Below the pieces are notes generated by a model, which did no database searches, had not been told where the DNA came from, and saw only the letters and a list, made by a program, of their open reading frames with translations. From Fusarium oxysporum f. sp. lycopersici 4287 (taxonomy: Eukaryota > Ascomycota > Sordariomycetes > Hypocreales > Nectriaceae): DNA of 64,000 nt. The stretch lies in the NCBI RefSeq assembly GCF_000149955.1, contig NC_030989.1, positions 5,041,360 through 5,105,359 on the forward strand, in the 5' to 3' direction. A program made the position numbers and the translations under genes. This document shows positions 31,436 to 43,300 of the stretch, piece after piece. How positions within the stretch are numbered: position 1 is the first letter of the stretch; each line of letters starts with the position of its first letter.

Positions 31436-33486
31436 ATGGAAGCAGAAGATCCTTTACCCAAGAAAATTAGTCGCGTAGCGGTCGGATGGTAAGTTCATTC
31501 TAGGGAACCCCTACCCTCGGCTGATTGGGATAGTACTGCATGCAGAGGTAGGTGCGATGCTAGATTGAGGCTTTGTTGAGATGAGTTGCTAAAGGGAGCA
31601 GTGCGCCATGTACGATGTAGGTTTCCATTACAAGGCACTGAATCACACTAATTGAGTCAAGGTGACAAAGAAGTCCCATCATGCTCGGCATGCGTCAAGG
31701 CGGGCATAGACTGTGAGCGCGCTCTACAGATCCGGTTCCGACCGGGCCTTGGCCTGTCAGCTGAATATACCTTCTCCTCTGATCAAACTTGGGTTCGACC
31801 GAGGAAATCACGTAGGGCATACCAACTCCCTCTTGACACAAAGTTGACAACTTCAGTGGAATACGTCGACGAAACCGATCGCGTGTCACAGGATTATGAG
31901 GATCGAGGGCAAGAAGAGTGAGCTGCACAGGTTTCTGGCCTGGAGAATGCTAACAGTTCCAGTATATCTCTGGCTGAAGACTTGGCAGTCGCTCCTGATA
32001 CCACAGAACTAGATCAACATGCGTCTGCACTTGCGCACATATCACCGGCCTCACATGTATCTCAGGGTATGACGTCGTTGCCGGGAAACTCCCCAGCGAG
32101 TACGCAAATGACTCGACACCTCCGCTACAGCTCTGAGCTCGTTCGTTCCCCAGACTCGCCGTATTCCCGCCCTCCGATGCAATTCACAACACGCGAGGCC
32201 GAGCTTATCAAGAACTTTACTGAAAACATGGCTTTATGGGCTGATGCAACAGATATGAATCGCCACTTTGAGTTGGAAGTTCCCCGTCGGTCGTTGTACT
32301 TCCCCGTGCTACGATACGCGGTTTTCGCCTTCTCTTCGCGTCATATCAATCGAGACAAGGCAGACACTTCGACTGAGGCACTGGAGTACTACAATTCTTG
32401 CCTAAGTGTCTTGATAGAAGCTGTTGATAAGGCGAGTGGACATATCGATGAGGAGACTCTCGCCGCCATTGCTATACTACGGCAATACGAGGAGATGGAC
32501 GGTAAGTGTGAAGGCGTGTTCGAATTCTGTGTCGACTTCGACGCTAACCTTTTTGTAGCGGAGGATATGGAAATGCATTTGACAGGAACATCCAGGATCG
32601 TCAACTCGATGTCAGAGTTTGACTTCAACGGCGGTCTCGGTGAGGCCGCGGCGTGGCTTTGTCTGCGACAAGACATCTATGTCTCACTGACAAGATTGCG
32701 GCCTCTGAGATCAAACTTGGAGAACTACCTCCAGTCTGATATCTTTCGACGCACTGATGATGCATCGTACGCAAACAAGATGGTCTTCCTTCTTGCCCGA
32801 TCTCTGAGCTCCATCTACCCGTCCGATTCATCCATCTCTAATGAAAGCCTGGAGAACATTCGACTAGAAGTTGATGGTTGGTTTGATTCTAAACCAGCCG
32901 CTTTTAACCCAATTCTAGAAAGCGGCAGGAATAAGGATGAAGGGAAATTGCTACCTACTATTTGGGTCCTTTCGCCTTTTCACTGTAAGTCTCACTGCTG
33001 GGGAACTGATTTATGCTGATCAATGCCATTAGCCGTGGGCTTGCAATACTACCATATTGCCAAGATTGTTCTGGCCATGTCTTTACCTATTGCTACAGAT
33101 TCAGTCTTTCAGCAGATCCGAGAGAGCAAGAAGGTTGAGGTCAGAATTCAATTACCCCGAATCCTTCAATGGGATCTAACTGACTGATATAGCGAACGAT
33201 TCGAAACCATTTACTTCAGATAATAGCGTTAGCAAGCTCCCATGCAAAAGCCGAAAATGCGCTATTCACAGCTAGGCATTCATTATCAGTTTGTCTGTCG
33301 CACCTGTCGCCAAATGACAGTTCTCTCTTCTAACAATCTGCAGGGGGCAGCGTTTTCACCGAAAGGTTGGATCAGGATATGGTTCTCGACTTTTTACGAC
33401 ACATTCAACAAAAGACTGGCTGGCAAACAGATTCACTAAGTTTATCATTGCAGCAACAATGGACGCAAGACACCAATGAGGACTGA
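31436..33486 (+). CDS. Fungal transcription factor with abnormal Zn2Cys6 cluster, eight exons
   Basis: The best splice path is 31436-31488, 31534-31547, 31662-31917, 31957-32501, 32559-32984, 33033-33139, 33193-33292 and 33344-33486, giving 547 residues in continuous frame. The C-terminal 350 residues look like the Fungal_trans_2 domain: helical, with DxExHLTGTSRIV, WLCLRQDIYVSLTR and a terminal DFLRHIQQKTGWQT segment. The N-terminus resembles a zinc cluster, with CTAC before and PSCSACVKAGIDC after a splice, but the central RKxKCD part holding the third Cys is missing; only CRGRCDARL-like codons in the second intron recall it. Either a micro-exon was missed or the DNA-binding domain has lost part of its coding sequence. 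Exons two and seven are the least certain. Confidence 0.65.
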
Positions 33487-33540
33487 TAGTTAATATTACC
33501 TAACACCTATTTGTATATTTTGTCCCAAATCTATAATGCA

Positions 33541-34661
33541 TCACAGCTTAGGCTCCTCAATGCGGCGTCCAATCTCATCGAACCTGATTTGCTTTCCACT
33601 CACAAGAGCCTCCTGCAGAGCAGCACCAATCTCGACAGCTCTCACAGCGTTTGTCAGCTTGAGAGGTAGAGGCTTGTTGTCAAGGCAAGCCTCAGCAAAC
33701 TCATTCGCCTCTTGCACAAAAGCCATCTCAAAACGTCCATAATAATGAGCAGGCACCTCGCGGGTGATACCGCCGGAGTGATAGTAGTTGACAAGGTTAG
33801 ACTGGGGGTTTCCGTTGACAGTCAGCTTGCCCTCTGTTCCAATGACCTCTGTGGTGTCTTCTTGTCCGTGAGCCATCATCCGCGAGCAGTAGTAGTAGGC
33901 AATCTTGCCACCCCAAAACTCGACGATTCCGACGGCGTTATCGTAGTCGTTGTACTTGCCCAGATCGGGCTGAACGGCACGGACACCGTGGGCAGAAACG
34001 CTTTTGGGAATGACTTCATCGCCGAAGAACCAGAGAGTCAGGTCGATATCGTGCACAGACATGTCGACGAAAACACCGCCGGACCAGGCAGCGTACTCGA
34101 CGAAGAAGCCTGAGGGATCGTGCTTATCGCAGGTCTGACTGCGGATGATGGTAGGTCGGCCGATGGCACCCTGTTGGGTCTTGCTGAAGGCATCGCGGTA
34201 GGAATCGTCAAACCGGCGGGAAAAACCGCACATGACCTTCAGGTGAGGTCGTTTCTTGGCTTCGGCAACAACTTGGCGGCACTGGGGAGAAATTTAGGCC
34301 ATGTAGTATGCGTATCGACAGCAAGTATACTTACCACTTCAATGCTCGTAGATAGAGGCTTCTCACAGAGAACGTGTAGGTCCTTTTGCATGGCTTGGAT
34401 AGCCTCTTCAGCGTGAACCGAGGTAGCTGTTCCAATTACAACAGCCTGCAGGCCTTCTTGTTCAATCATCTTTTGATAATCATCGTAGAGCGTGACTCCA
34501 TGAGGCTCAAGGTTGACCTTGGCCCATGCCATCTCGGTGGGATCAGGGGTGAAGGCAGCGACGAGCTCTGCGCGGGGTGTTCGGTTGAGAAAGTTGATGG
34601 CATGACGCTTGCCCATGCGGCCGAGGCCAGCAGCAGCGATCTTGAGCTTCTGAGGTGCCAT
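33541..34661 (-). CDS. Gfo/Idh/MocA-family dehydrogenase, inositol 2-dehydrogenase-like
   Basis: Exons 34335-34661 and 33541-34281 with a 53-bp intron (GTAAGT...CCCCAG, phase 0) give 355 residues. The N-terminus carries the NAD(P) motif GLGRMG at residues 12-17, followed by the family EKP motif (LCEKPLST) near residue 100 and, in the second exon, the C-terminal substrate domain with GGVFVDMSVHDIDLTLWFFG, whose HDID segment is the usual active-site helix with the catalytic His. Length is typical. The start at 34661 is preferred over 34685 because it lies directly before the nucleotide-binding strand. It is divergent from an inositol-type sugar transporter (832 bp between starts), which favours myo-inositol or a related polyol as substrate; other sugars remain possible. 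Confidence 0.9.
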
Positions 34662-35493
34662 GATGACTAGGAGAGTGTAGAGCACGAAGGTTGATGGTGG
34701 ATGATTGGAAAGAGAATAGGAGGCATTGAACTTACATTTATATTAATTCGTTGCCACCAGATGTTGTCTTGACACAGGTAAGTTGTCTAGATAATTCTCC
34801 ATGACCTCCCCGCATCTCCATCTTCTTGGTGGATCACATTGTGTCTGAACTCGGTATCTCTTTTCCTATGCTTCGCACTTGGCTGGTTATCGTAGGTTTG
34901 AATGGTGGGCTGAGTGCGGACAGAGTTGCCCAGGATCAGCATCTACTTGCTTTTCTGGGCATCGTTCACTCTGCACGAAAAAGCGGGTCGAATCTCGCGG
35001 AGAGACTAACCATTAGTACGGATAGACTTGCCCAGTGTGGAACAACAAATGGAGCAGGGGTTACGAGTCATGGCTTCATTGCCAAACAAAGTAATTACCT
35101 TGACAACGGATACACTTTCCATTCTCTTAAAATTCCCTCGACCACGGACTACCGGGCTTAATTCCCATCACGCTAATCTGGCTCGTCTACCTCAACCCCA
35201 TGGGGAGAGAGGGGGATGCGATGGTTCTCCGCTTCTACCCCAGAATCAAGGTTTGGCCACGCTCGATCCGAGAACCATTTCTATGCACGCTCATTGGTCA
35301 GACAGAGCATCAGCACTGGTCTAGACACAGATTGCTAGTCCTGGGTATCCCCGATAGACGAGGTCTATACCTCATCATAGCCACCCTCAACTCCTACACA
35401 TAAGTATAAAAAGGCAGAGATCATCACTTCCACTCCCTCGTCCATCATCAGCACCGTCACATATCATCCATTTTAATTACCCCTCAACACAAA
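34662..35493. promoter_or_regulatory. Shared promoter region of dehydrogenase and inositol-type transporter
   Basis: 832 bp between divergent starts, with no supported gene inside (short open frames at 34826 and 35028 have no features). A TATA element for the plus-strand transporter is at 35405. The arrangement suggests joint induction by a common substrate (inference). Confidence 0.5.
35405..35414 (+). promoter_or_regulatory. TATA box of the transporter gene
   Basis: TATAAAAAGG lies 80-89 bp upstream of the transporter ATG at 35494, a usual distance in filamentous fungi. Confidence 0.6.
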
Positions 35494-37140
35494 ATGGCAA
35501 AGAACGACGAAGTCTTGGAGTCATCCCAGACGCAAGTCAGCCACGTCGAAAATGACACCAAAGGAGGGCAGGACTTCATTGAAGACTCTGCTCCTGGCCT
35601 TTTCCTCAACCTCTGCGTTGTTGCAACCGCCATCGGTGGCATGCTGTTTGGCTATGACACTGGTGTCATCTCTGGTGTTCTCGTGGTTCTTGGAGATGAC
35701 CTTGACAGTCGAATCCTAACCCCTAGCAACAAAGAGCTCATCACTGCTCTTTGCGCTGCTGGTGCGTTTATCGGAGCCATCATCGCGGGAATCACGGCCG
35801 ACAAGTACGGACGAAAGCCTGCTATCTGGTTTGCCTCAGTGCTCTTCACTATCGGTGCTGTTGTGCAGGCTGCTTCATACTCGCTGGTCCAAATGTGTGT
35901 TGGCCGAGTTCTTGTTGGTCTTGGTGTCGGTTCAGCCTCGATGGTATGTTGCTTTGGCCCCTGTGACAGACAAATTTATTGTTACTAATACGCGAGCCAG
36001 ATTATCCCACTTTACATTGCAGAAATTGCACCAGCCAAGTACCGCGGCCGTATGATCTCGATCGACATGGTTTTCCTAGCGACCGGTTCCCTTCTCGCCT
36101 ATGCTTTCGACGCGGCCTTCTACAAGGTTCCTCATGGCTGGCGATACATGGTTGGACTGGGAGGACTCCCATCCATCCTCCTTGGAGTTCTTCTATTCTG
36201 GTGTCCCGAGTCACCTCGCCAGTTGTGCTTCCATAATCGATCGGACGAATGCCTTCGAGTCTTGCAACGGATGTACCCAACAGCCAACGAGACCCAAATC
36301 GCTCAGATGATGGCCGACATACAATACGGTGTCACACAGGCAAAGGCTCTCAACGAAGAGATTTCAGTTCGCCAATCTCTGAAGAGCCTTGTGACTGTTC
36401 CTGCCAATCGCAGAGCCGCCATTGTCGCGTGTGGTCTGATGGCTACGCAGCAACTCTGTGGCTTCAACACCATGATGTACTACTCAAGCACTCTCTTTCA
36501 GATCGTTGGATTCGACAACCCCATCGCCGTCGGGACTATTGTAACTGCCACTAACTGGATCTTTACTTTTGCTTCCATCTTCCTTATTGACAGAGTTGGT
36601 CGTCGCAGACTCTTGCTATGGACCATGTGGGGAATGCCCGTCTTTCTCCTCCTGGCAGCTGGTGTATTCACCAAGATCCCAATCGATCGACAGACTCTGG
36701 AACTCACAGATGATAAGGTTGGATGGCCTGCCATCGTCGTTCTTGTCTCCATGATTCTCTTCGTCGCCAGCTACGCCGCTGGTCTTGGCTGTGTGCCCTG
36801 GCAAGCCAATGAATTCCTCCCCATGGAAGTCCGTGCTATGGGTACCATGATGATCAACATGTGCAACTGGGGTCCTAATATCATCGTCTCATCTACTTTC
36901 TTGTCAATGATGCGTGGAATCTCCCCCTCTGGCACCTTTGGCTTTTACGCTGCGTTGTCTTTCATTGGTTTTGTCTTTGTCTTCTTCTGCTACCCGGAAG
37001 CTGCAGGAATGACCTTGGAGGAGATCCGCGTCGTCTTTGAGCATGGATTCGGAGTTCGTTACGCTGAGGAATGGCGTAAGCAGAGGAAGTTAGGTAACGT
37101 CACTCACGGGGCAAATGAAACCGCTAAAGAGGTTGTTTGA
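35494..37140 (+). CDS. Major facilitator sugar transporter, myo-inositol (ITR) type
   Basis: Exons 35494-35943 and 36001-37140 with a 57-bp intron (GTATGT...GCCAG, phase 0) give 529 residues. MFS sugar-porter signatures appear in order: GMLFGYDTGVISG in helix one, ADKYGRKPAI in the 2-3 loop, GRVLVGLGVG, the PESPR motif at the end of helix six, GFNTMMYYSS in helix seven, IDRVGRRRLL in the 8-9 loop and PWQANEFLP near helix ten. About twelve membrane helices can be drawn, with a hydrophilic N-terminus and C-terminus. The NKELITALCAAGA segment and the helix-one sequence are close to fungal inositol permeases (ITR1/ITR2), so proton-coupled myo-inositol uptake at the plasma membrane is the best guess. 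It is paired with the Gfo/Idh/MocA dehydrogenase. Confidence 0.92.
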
Positions 37141-37850
37141 CCCTAGCGACCTCGAAATTGGGGGAGGGAATGGTAGCTACAAGAGTCTCAATACAGTACT
37201 TAGTTTCAGATTAGAGACTATCTAAACTAGTCTTTTCACGAGTGACCTGATCAGCAGCCTTTAGCTTGTGAAGCGTGTAGATAGAATGGCAAGAGGGTTG
37301 GTCTAAACTCAGATATCGTAGATCCAAGACCAGAGGTGATTAAGAAATGTCCAGCATAAGGGCTGGTGATTCCAGTGGCAATGCTGGCTTTATTTCGGAT
37401 GCCTTGCTTCCTGGTTAAATCACACTAATCCAGGTAACATGGGATAGCGCAAGTCTACCCCAAAGGTTGCTCAACTGCAGATCTACTAGCTTGAAGTGCT
37501 GGCTAGCCCCGGAGAGTTGTCCGGAATCTTCAATTTGTTGTGGACATTGGGAATTGCCTGAGACCCTGGTTATGGGAGCTAACTAGTCATATGGTCTAGC
37601 AATGCCGGTTCATCAATTCTCTGAGAGTTGGCAGGTCTCAAGATGCTGCAGTCTCATATCTGGTGAAGTTGATCTTATTAATCGAGAAGGCTTTTACTAT
37701 CATGCTATTTAAGTTCAACCCCCCGTTGCATCCCGCAATAGCTCCCCCGGGTCAGTCCCCTACCATTCCCATTTCTAATATGTTGTCTTAAAGATAGTAA
37801 GAATATTATACAGTTCCCTGAAGCATCATTCGCCAATGACGAGAAACCCT
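37141..37850. other. Convergent 3' spacer
   Basis: 710 bp between the 3' ends of the transporter and the secreted-protein gene. No open frame of note and no recognisable repeat. Confidence 0.4.
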
Positions 37851-38480
37851 CTACCAGTTGCAAGCGGTCTCACCGGTAGGGTGTAGGACAATGCGAGACT
37901 TGACAAAACCACAACTTCCAAGGTTCTCAACCCTCATGTTATAGCACGTCTTGACGTTCTTATCCTTCCAAATACGGTGGGCGCGAGACTTGCCCGGGTC
38001 CACGCAAATTGTCTGGGGGCGGCCACACGAGGTGAAGTCCAAGCAACCGCCAGCAACAGTGCCACCGAGACTGCTGCCGACTTTGGTGCGCTGGCAGTTG
38101 TTGCAATCGTTGACTCGGATGTCAGAGTTGGAGGAGAAGATTGTCAGGGGAGGGTCGTTGGGGTTGCTAGGAGGAACAGGCACGGCGGTGAAGGTGTACA
38201 CCAGGTCGAATGCCGCGTTGTAGTCAGGGCAAGTACCTTGATCACAAGGTCCAGCCAAGATGACCATGGAATCAGCAGGTCTCTTGGTGTTACCAGCTGA
38301 GGCGGTGTTGTTCCAGTTGGCTGGGTCCTTGAAGGCTTTCCTATCGACTCCATCCCAGTCGATCTTGTCCTCAATGTTGAGAGGTGACCACGCAGTGGAC
38401 TCAGCTTTAGGGGCTGATGCGACTGGGGTGGCCGTGACAATTGCGGCCATGGCCATAATGAGGAACTTGGTAGCGACCAT
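37851..38480 (-). CDS. Small secreted cysteine-rich protein, effector candidate
   Basis: A 209-residue intronless protein. The N-terminus is a classic signal peptide: basic start MVATK, hydrophobic core, and a likely cleavage after an Ala-Ser-Ala-type site near residue 23. The mature part contains ten cysteines, enough for five disulfides, concentrated in the second half (GPCDQGTC, NDCNNC, GGCLDFTSC, TIC, TC, SC, AC). No catalytic motif or known fold is recognised. The start at 38480 is chosen over 38510 because it begins the signal peptide. A TATAAAG element is 138 bp upstream. Such proteins often act outside the cell at host or competitor interfaces, but that role is inferred from features only. 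Confidence 0.8.
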   Translation of the reverse strand: MVATKFLIMAMAAIVTATPVASAPKAESTAWSPLNIEDKIDWDGVDRKAFKDPANWNNTASAGNTKRPADSMVILAGPCDQGTCPDYNAAFDLVYTFTAVPVPPSNPNDPPLTIFSSNSDIRVNDCNNCQRTKVGSSLGGTVAGGCLDFTSCGRPQTICVDPGKSRAHRIWKDKNVKTCYNMRVENLGSCGFVKSRIVLHPTGETACNW

Positions 38481-40392
38481 GTTGATGACTTCGGGGGCAA
38501 GAAGCGTCACGGAATTGTTAAGAAGGTTTTGTGATGTATGGGAGAAGGTTGGCTTGATGTTCTGAAGCTGTGGCTAAGCTATGGAAAGAGTAGATCGAAG
38601 GGAGGAATAGCTTGCATCTTTATACTTGGAGTATGATCATGTTATTCTAAATCTCGTGAGCACAAGAGACTTCAATCGCCGAAGATTGATAAACTGGAGG
38701 AAGCATAGAGCGACCCCCTCGGCTACGTAGCGATTGGCTACCTCGCCATTCGCTTATTTTCCGGTCTGTGTAAGGATCAACTAATCGTATTATTACCAAT
38801 TACTCAGTGGGAACACTTGCCTTACTGACTTTCCTTTCGGCGTAAAAATCTGTTAATAACTGTCGGTCTCAAAGGTACCGCTCGCCAAGGTGGGGCCAAC
38901 AAAAAGACCTTGCCAGGTAAGTCACTAGCAACATACAGCCAAAATTCCCTCCAATCATAAAGGCCAGTTCCATTGGAATAGCTGTTAATTATAAGGGAAA
39001 CATCCGTCTTACTGCATAAACGGCATCTATCCTTCTTAAGGTAATTTAAGAGATCCTGCATTGGGTAGTGTGATTAAGTTAGAATCGCCTATTTACCAGG
39101 GGTATTGCATGGGCGAGTCACCAGTTAAGTGGGAATTATTACTAACAAAGGATCGGATTGTTACCTCGAAACTGGACCGAAATAGTTATCCGCGCTCTTT
39201 TCTGCCGTTTACTGATGGCTACCTGCCTAAGTGAATCTTAGCCTAGTTATCTGATCAGTCATTTGATTATCCCGCAGCCATTCTCGGCATGTCAAAGTGA
39301 GAAGCATGCCTGTACATTCTATCTCGCCAATCCCATTTTAGATACAAATACGAATCCCTGTAAAAGGATTGCTCGGAAGGAACTAATCGGGCCATGCCGG
39401 CCAATGGCTGCAATTCGGGCCGTCGCCTGCAACATAGGGCACGCTGTATGGCAGTTTGTGGACTGCTTATGCCCTGTTCTTGTTTCTCATTACCTATTGG
39501 GTCAGTAATATATTGTTCATTCAGATTTTGCGTAGTGGTCAAGCCACAATATGAGGACAATTACCGCGCAGCCTTTTCCACTCGACATGCCTCCTCGACC
39601 GCGCTGTCCTTTTTATAATTACATAACCACGTTATTAGAGTTAAAAAAGATCGCATTGCATGCAAACACAGATCCGGAATGGCGGCAGTGATTACAGGTA
39701 AGGGATCGATTTGAGGAGAGCAACCAGGTACAGAACTAATGTGACCAAGCGGCGCGGGCCGGGACGGACGGACGAACAGGCCAGCCTTGAAATTATTTAG
39801 TGGAGTTTGGCGGCATGGTGACATTTTATCGGGAAATCTATAGCCCGGATTGTCCATTTTTATCTTAGCGTGCTTTCCTTTATCTAAAGAGTCACCCAGA
39901 TAAACAGATCTTGCTGCAGCCATCTTATCTACTTGAGATTTGTTAAACCTCATTCTTATGCTCACTTCAAAGCAATTAGCTGGCCATCTCGGATATCCCA
40001 TATAACCAAGAAGTAAACATATAGAAATGCCACTTATACCTCCTTACAAATAGATTAGGCAGCAACCCACTATGTCCGAGATGAGGAAACATAAGCTGTC
40101 GTCATGATACCCTAGAGCCAATCACTGGTCCATTTTCAAGCCCAGCTTGATTGCTTGAGGGTATGCATTATGCATTGCTGCCCAGTTACTCCCTCCAAAT
40201 CAATTACTCTACAGCTCGAAGAACTGTGTCTTACGACGAGGCGCCTTGAAAATTAGGGAAGAAATCATGTAATCTCACCAGAAAACAGTGAGTTCAAAAC
40301 CTCTCGCAATTCTCGCGTACAACATCACGAGACTTCCCTGTGAAAGACAGATTTCCGTCTACAACACACTTTCCATTATCAGATAGAGGGAA
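38481..40392. other. 1.9 kb intergenic region
   Basis: Contains the promoter of the secreted-protein gene on its left. Minus frames at 38822-39061 and 39561-40001 (79 and 146 codons) show no family resemblance or splice partners, so no gene is called. Confidence 0.4.
38618..38624 (-). promoter_or_regulatory. TATA-like element of the secreted-protein gene
   Basis: TATAAAG on the minus strand, 138 bp before the ATG at 38480. Confidence 0.45.
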
Positions 40393-43300
40393 ATGTCCAG
40401 CAGACCACTCACCAATTCCAACTACTCCGACAATGGTGGGGAGCTGGAACAGTATATTGTCTCGCTACAGCAAGCTGTTCATGGTCTGCCAGAAGGAAGT
40501 TCCGAACGATCTCGTCATCTTTACGAGGTCGCCAACCTCCTCCGTGAGCATTATATCGCTTCAAATGGAGAAAAAAGTCCTATAGAGGCTCTTTTTGTTG
40601 CTCGAGAAGCGGTAAAAGCCATTCCCGATGGCAGTCCGATGGCTGCAACATGTTTAAATAACCTAGGACGCCTGCTCCGTCACAAGTTCGTCTTCGAGAG
40701 AGACCCAAGAGACCTTGATGAGGCTGTTGAGGTTTTCAGGCGGTCTGTTGATGTATCGAAAGAAGATGACTCATCTTGGCCCCAATGGTTAACGGATCTC
40801 GGAGATTGCATCTACACTCGGTATAATGTTAAGGGATCACCGCCGGATCTGGAAGAGAGTATTGAAATGGCTAGAAGAACCCTTAAAGACACAACAGAGG
40901 ATGACCCGGAAATTATAGACCTTGTGATCGATCTTATGGTCCGGCTTCGAACAAAAAGCAAGCGAACAGGCTCTGTCTCTGCTTCAGAAGAGGCTATTGA
41001 TATCGCCAAAAAGCTGCTCGAATCATCCCCGAAGGAGCACTCATCCCGCAGCACATTACTGCACCTACTCGCCGGTAGTTTTTCAGATCGATATGTCCTT
41101 ACCGGTATAATAGACGACCTCAATCAACAGATCGTGTTTTCTAGACAGGCTATTGATGCAACATCCATTGATGATCCAGAACGGGTGACGCGACTTGCTG
41201 GTCTAGCTGTCGGTCTCAGTGATAGGTACGCGAGAACAGGTGCATTAGGAGACCTTTCAGAAACTATCAGAATAGCGACAATGGCGTTTGAACAGACCCA
41301 AGAGGGTTCTGATGACTGGGCAACACATGCTTGCAATCTCTCGGGATACCTCCTGACCTTGTACCAGAGAACTGGGGAACAACTGGATCTCGACACAGCA
41401 ATTGCATTGGCTAAAGGCTCAGTGGACGCGACACCAACAGGCAATGCCCTGAGACACATACGTCTCGGAAACTTGTCAGCATGTCTGATTGCTCGTTTCG
41501 ATAGCACAGGCGCCTTCGAGGATCTAGAGGAATGTGTCAAGATGGGCAACGAGGCTAAGGAAGCTACCCCCAAAGAACACGTCGAATGGCCAGCGCGACT
41601 GCACGACTTGGGGGCCATTATGCAAAGAAGATACCAGATGACGCAAGATCTCGAAGATCTCGATGAGGCTATTGGCTTGACCCAGCAGGCACTGTTCGCC
41701 CTGGGGCCAAGCCACCCACAACAGGCCGATACCATGTCTCTTATCGCATTGTTCTTTGCAAAGAGATACGGGGAGACAGAGTCACCTGAAGATCTTCAGC
41801 GAACAGAGTTCTTCTACAGAGCTGCTCTGTTTCAGACACAATCGCCAGTGGTGACGCGCATAGAGGCTGGTGTGAAACTAATCTCAGTATGCATGGTCCA
41901 GCAAAACATGGAACAAGCTTACGAGGACGCCAAGTACGTGGTGGATCTCATTCCGCAAATGGCTGTGCGATCACTCGAGAGTTCGGACAAACAGGATCTT
42001 TTACTTAAAATAGGTGGGGTATCATCTGAGGCGGCTGGTCTAGCACTCCATCTTGGCGAAGATCCATCGGTGGCATTGGGTCTTTTAGAGAAGGGTCGCG
42101 GCATGTTTGCTTTGTCTTTGGATGAGATGCGTGCCGATATCAAGTCCTTGGAAGAGCAGTGTCCTGATCTAGCAAGCAAGTTCATTACTCTGCGTGAACA
42201 GCTATCTTCCCCTTCTACTTCTGGAAGGACATTGGATACCGAGGATCCTGAATGGAATGTTGACGAGAGTCGGCGTCACGAGGCAGGCGACGAGTTTGAA
42301 AGCTTGCTTGCGGAGATTCGTCAGCAATCAGGCTTTGAGACGTTTCTATTACCCCCCTCGGAATCCGAGATCAAATCAGCAGCAGAAAGTGGTCCTATCA
42401 TCATAATCAACACCAGCATGCTACGTTGCGATGCGATTTTGGTTGAGAGTCATCAGATCACATCTGTGCCTCTGGCTGACTTCAACCGCCGTGAGATGAT
42501 TGAGTATGTCAAAAATGGCACATTCAGAAGTGGTGAGGCCCTTGAATGGCTGTGGGACTGCGTCGCAAGTCCTGTATTGAACGCGTTGGGATTTGACAAA
42601 CCCCCTTCTGGGGGAGATTGGCCTCATGTTTGGTGGATCATGACAGGACTTCTGAATAAGTTCCCCATTCACGCTGCTGGGTATCACTCAAAAGGCTCCT
42701 CCGAAACGGTCATTGATAGAGTCATCTCGTCATATCATAGCTCCATACGGTCAATCATACACGGCAGGAAGAGACCTATACTGGCTGCGACCCAGACAAA
42801 TGCACTGCTCGTCGCAATGGAAGCCACCCCTGGTAGCTCAAAACTGCCCTTCGCAACCAGAGAAATAGCAGCTATCCGTGGCATATGCAAGTTAATGTTG
42901 GTCGAGCCAAATGAGCCTGAACCAAACAGGGATAATATTCTGTCAAGCTTGCTTGAATGCGGGATATTTCACTTCGCAGGCCATGCCCGTACAGATCCCG
43001 AGGATCCAATCGGAAGCTATCTCTGTCTAGACAAAGAAAGAGAGAAGTGCCTGACCGTGTTGGACCTATTAGACATAAACCTACAGAGTCACTCCCCTTT
43101 TCTTGCCTATCTCTCGGCCTGTGGCACTGGCCGCATCGATCATAATGACCTGGCGGACGAAGGAATTCACCTCATAAATGGGTTTCACACAGCTGGTTTT
43201 CGCCATGTCATCGGGACTTTATGGGAGGTCAAAGATGAGATCTGTGTAGATATGGCTAGGATTACATATGAAGGAATGATGCAGAATGGCATGACGGATG

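Noticed and set aside
33700..34120. Plus-strand frame of 133 codons
   Set aside because: It is the antisense shadow of the Gfo/Idh/MocA dehydrogenase second exon.
34826..35324. Two plus-strand frames of about 100 codons in the shared promoter
   Set aside because: They overlap each other in different frames, have no motif and lie in the expected promoter of a divergent pair.
39561..40001. 146-codon minus-strand frame
   Set aside because: No motif, no signal peptide or helix pattern, and no conserved-looking block.
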